NCBI GenBank assembly: GCA_947165365.1 | Contig: CAMVAF010000010.1 | Location: 1-45,914 of the forward strand | Source: an uncultured Clostridia bacterium | GTDB taxonomy: Bacteria; Bacillota_I; Bacilli_A; RF39; UBA660 | Direction: 5' to 3' | DNA length: 45,914 nt | Shown: positions 43,571-45,914 of the stretch, one piece after another | How positions within the stretch are numbered: position 1 is the first letter of the stretch | Layout of the letters: every line of letters starts with the position of its first letter | Position numbers and translations under genes: made by a program | The notes under the pieces: generated by a model | Databases searched by the model: none | Told to the model about the DNA's origin: nothing | What the model saw: the letters and a program-made list of their open reading frames with translations, nothing else

Positions 43571-44065
43571 TTACTCTCCTTTTTTTATTAATCTATTATA
43601 AAATCGATACCCATTATTTATTATTAACCATATAATACTTGTTCTTGATATATATCTTATACATAATAAACTATTTTCACTATACAAATTATTAAATGAA
43701 TTTACATTAATATTTAAAGATAAAAAGATAATATACGCTATTATAATAAAACTAGCAAAAGTATAATTAATAATTCTTAAAGTATCATTTATATCTTCTC
43801 TTATAATATTAATTAAAAACAAAATAATACTAATAATAACACAAGCTAAAATACTTGAAAAAGTTGGAAAATATATATATCTAATAACAATAGATATTAA
43901 ATAATCCATTACTATTTCATTGATAAAGAATAAAGAAGTTATTAATACTAACATAAACACTATAAAACTATATTTAATTACTTTACTCCTATCAGTTAAA
44001 TTTAATACAAGAATTATATATAAAATAAAATAAACCATTATTGAAAGTGATATTACATATTTCAT
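43571..44065 (-). CDS. hypothetical membrane protein, 164 residues
   Basis: Four or five helices (about 4-22, 30-48, 54-78, 92-116) and a short basic C-terminus (NNGYRFYNRLIKKGE). No recognised family. Its ATG overlaps the sortase stop by four bases (ATGA), with GGAGAG before it, so the two are translated together. Confidence 0.6.
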   Translation of the reverse strand: MKYVISLSIMVYFILYIILVLNLTDRSKVIKYSFIVFMLVLITSLFFINEIVMDYLISIVIRYIYFPTFSSILACVIISIILFLINIIREDINDTLRIINYTFASFIIIAYIIFLSLNINVNSFNNLYSENSLLCIRYISRTSIIWLIINNGYRFYNRLIKKGE

Positions 44066-44739
44066 TTCTTATCACTCTCCTCACTAATTAAATTAAGTAC
44101 ATAAACTGTTTGTTCAGTCTTACTTCCTTTAGTACAAGTAATTAAAGTTAATGTTTTCTTATATATATCTCTTCGAATATTAACTGTCCCTGTTTTAGGT
44201 ACATTATATATATTATTAACACGATAAGTATAAACTTTATCCTTATAATATATTTTAGCTTCATCATTAATCTCTAATTTATATAAATTTTTAAAATAAG
44301 ATATCGAACTTGTTCCTGAATGAGCTGCTAAAATAACATTACCATTCTCTTCATCAGGATAATTAGAAGATTTAATTATTTGAATATTTCGATTAACATC
44401 ATTGTAATAAGAATTCTTTGATACTAATCCCTGTTTTAAATTAATTTTACTAATTTCTAAATATCCTATATATTCTTTTTTATTAACACTTACTTTTTTA
44501 ACTTTTTTTTCTTCAACAATATCAGTATCTATATCACTAATTATCTCATCATTATTATCTATAGAAATTTTTTCTTCCTTTTTATTCTCTTCATATTTTA
44601 ATAATTCTACCTCATCAAAAACATTACTCTTTATTAATTCAATTTTATCATACATTATAAGAACAATAGATAAAATTATTAATAATATACCAATAGATAA
44701 GAGAATAACATTCTTATATTTCATAATTATCTTTAACAT
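44062..44739 (-). CDS. sortase
   Basis: A 225-residue membrane-anchored transpeptidase: helix 10-29, an acidic/lysine-rich spacer (45-85), then the sortase barrel with H140 in NVILAAHSGTSSISYF and C202 in LTLITCTKGS. The third catalytic residue, normally an arginine after the TLxTC strand, appears to be Gln210 (KTEQTVYVLNL), which is unusual but seen by eye only. Class D/E-like by short size. Target proteins with LPXTG-type signals are not in this window. AGGAGG five bases before the ATG fixes the start. First gene of the cluster, with a promoter 27 bases upstream. Confidence 0.88.
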   Translation of the reverse strand: MLKIIMKYKNVILLSIGILLIILSIVLIMYDKIELIKSNVFDEVELLKYEENKKEEKISIDNNDEIISDIDTDIVEEKKVKKVSVNKKEYIGYLEISKINLKQGLVSKNSYYNDVNRNIQIIKSSNYPDEENGNVILAAHSGTSSISYFKNLYKLEINDEAKIYYKDKVYTYRVNNIYNVPKTGTVNIRRDIYKKTLTLITCTKGSKTEQTVYVLNLISEESDKK

Positions 44740-44765
44740 CTTATCCTCCTATTCTTATCAAAATA

Positions 44766-44794
44766 ATTATATCAATAATCATTAATTATTTCAA
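44766..44794 (-). promoter_or_regulatory. sigma-A promoter of the sortase cluster
   Basis: TTGAAA (44789-44794), 17 bases, TATAAT (44766-44771) on the minus strand. Confidence 0.7.
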
Positions 44795-44835
44795 GAAAAA
44801 TAAATAATATTTACCAAGAAATCATATATTATATT

Positions 44836-45914
44836 ATGAATACTAAAATATATATTGAATATGATAACAATAGTTTATCTAATTTATCAAATAAGTTATA
44901 TAATTTATTTGATAAAAATAATTATAATGTCCAATTATTAGGAAATAATCTTTCTCTTAATGAAAAGATTAATATAATAAATAATAATGATAATAAAAAA
45001 TTTATTATTAGCAATAAAGTAAATTCTAATAATAATTTTCTTGAAATAATATATGCTTTAAGGGATAATGATACTTTATCTAAAACTTTAAGTAATAACT
45101 TAGGTAATATTGTAAATAAATATTATCAACTAAGAAGTTCGGAAAATACTAATCTAGATTATTATGAATTATTAAGAAATATTAATAATAATCAAGGTAT
45201 AATAATTAAATATGGATCTGATTTTTTTAATGATAATAATATTATTAATATCATTTATAATACGATAAATAAATATTTAAATGAAGAAAATATATATCTT
45301 GTTCAAAGTGGTGATTCACTTTATTCCATTGCAAGAAAGTTTAATACTACTGTCGATGATTTAAAAAAAATAAATAACTTAACTAGCACTAATCTTTCTA
45401 TTAATCAGAAATTAATCATACCTGAAAATAATTCTAATGATTCCAATAATCAAGATAATTCTAATAATCAAGAATATATTGTTAAAAGTGGGGATTCTTT
45501 ATATGCTATTGCAAGAAAATTTAATACAACAGTAGATGATCTAAAAAAATTAAATAACTTAACTAGCAATAATCTTTCTATTAATCAAAAATTAATCATA
45601 CCTAATAACCAAGATAATTCTAATGATCAAATATATACGGTAAAAAGTGGAGATTCATTATATTCTATTGCAAGAAAATTTAATACAACAGTAGATGATT
45701 TAAAAAAGATTAATAATTTAACTAGCAATAATCTTTCTATTAATCAAAAATTAATCATACCTAATAATCAAGATAATTCTAATAATCAAATATATACTGT
45801 AAAAAGTGGAGATTCACTGTATTCCATTGCCAAAAGATTTAATACAACAGTAGATGATTTAAAAAAATTAAATAACTTAACTAACAATAATCTTTCTATT
45901 AATCAAAAATTAAT
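44836..45914 (+). CDS. LysM-repeat protein with degenerate amidase-like N-terminal domain (partial)
   Basis: Starts at ATG 44836 and runs off the right edge after 359 codons. Residues 1-150 follow the Amidase_3 pattern, but the zinc and catalytic positions are lost: no GHGG near the start, FIISNKVNSNN where IHxN is expected, and GIIIKYGSDF where the catalytic Glu of VEYGF is expected. Then come four LysM modules of nearly identical sequence (YxVKSGDSLYSIARKFNTT, VDDLKKxNNLTSNNLSINQK, LIIP), joined by Asn/Asp/Ser/Gln linkers; the last is cut. LysM binds peptidoglycan or chitin-like glycan, so this is probably a wall-binding protein. No signal peptide and no clear ribosome site are seen; secretion is unclear, and a spore or forespore role is possible. 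Confidence 0.8.
   Translation, partial: MNTKIYIEYDNNSLSNLSNKLYNLFDKNNYNVQLLGNNLSLNEKINIINNNDNKKFIISNKVNSNNNFLEIIYALRDNDTLSKTLSNNLGNIVNKYYQLRSSENTNLDYYELLRNINNNQGIIIKYGSDFFNDNNIINIIYNTINKYLNEENIYLVQSGDSLYSIARKFNTTVDDLKKINNLTSTNLSINQKLIIPENNSNDSNNQDNSNNQEYIVKSGDSLYAIARKFNTTVDDLKKLNNLTSNNLSINQKLIIPNNQDNSNDQIYTVKSGDSLYSIARKFNTTVDDLKKINNLTSNNLSINQKLIIPNNQDNSNNQIYTVKSGDSLYSIAKRFNTTVDDLKKLNNLTNNNLSINQKL
45292..45914 (+). repeat. four tandem LysM-encoding DNA repeats
   Basis: Units begin near 45292, 45472, 45631 and 45790 and are highly similar in DNA, not only in protein. Spacing is about 160-180 bases. The high nucleotide identity suggests recent duplication or ongoing homogenisation, and the array may continue beyond the window. 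Confidence 0.85.

Noticed and set aside
32856-45914. A reverse transcriptase or accessory Avd-like gene for a DGR
   Set aside because: I looked for RT motifs such as YxDD in all long frames of the accessory region and saw none; nor did I find a second copy of the G+C-rich 3' segment.
45292-45914. CRISPR-like repeat array
   Set aside because: The repeats are long, in frame and translate to LysM modules with low-complexity linkers, so they are protein repeats.

Overview
The window comes from a very AT-rich Gram-positive bacterium, most likely an uncultured gut member of the Bacilli/Mollicutes-like lineages (for example RF39-type). The signs are the base composition, strong AGGAGG-type ribosome binding sites, class B PBP, Lon, RNase HIII, RecX, YlxM and DUF2624-like genes, sortase and SipW/TasA-type leaders. 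Tryptophan is written TGG inside conserved motifs and genes run full length with TGA as stop, so the standard code is used. I found no tRNA, rRNA or CRISPR array.

Layout. 1-8.6 kb (minus): one operon of membrane glycan genes (PMT-family transferase, Gpi18-like and other GT-C-like proteins, acyltransferase, GtrB-like GT2, and a GtrA flippase cut by the window edge), reading from a clear sigma-A promoter near 8.62 kb. 8.7-15.9 kb (minus): housekeeping genes lon (with a CIRCE operator), recX, the tgt-tsaC/Sua5 pair and typA/bipA. 16.0-17.6 kb: an intact ISLre2-family insertion sequence with a 9-bp target duplication. 17.6-25.3 kb (minus): three small envelope/unknown genes, ffh, and an ftsY-ylxM operon that also carries a HerA-type ATPase and a membrane-anchored protein with cadherin-like repeats. 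25.4-26.9 kb: two tandem RelB/DinJ-RelE/ParE-type toxin-antitoxin modules. 27-31.2 kb: a class B PBP (minus), a DUF2624-like gene and rnhC (plus), and a XerC/D recombinase (minus).

31.2-45.9 kb is accessory: an IS4-family element that ends on the stop codon of a large TasA-leader surface protein; a SWIM-SNF2 helicase; a PD-(D/E)XK nuclease; a decayed IS605/TnpB element that keeps its omega-RNA end; a second related surface protein in a sortase-led cluster; and, running off the right edge, a LysM protein with a degenerate amidase domain.

The most interesting signal is at the 3' end of the first surface protein gene (about 32925-33041). Over some 30 codons this AT-rich gene switches to codons ending almost only in C or G, mostly NNC, inside a C-type-lectin/FGE-like terminal module. 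Its paralogue at 41-43 kb has ordinary AT-rich codons at the aligned positions. This is the pattern expected of a diversity-generating retroelement variable region built from AAC codons. No reverse transcriptase or template repeat lies in the window, so the machinery would have to act from elsewhere. A nine-G homopolymer upstream of the same gene suggests a second, phase-variable layer of surface variation.
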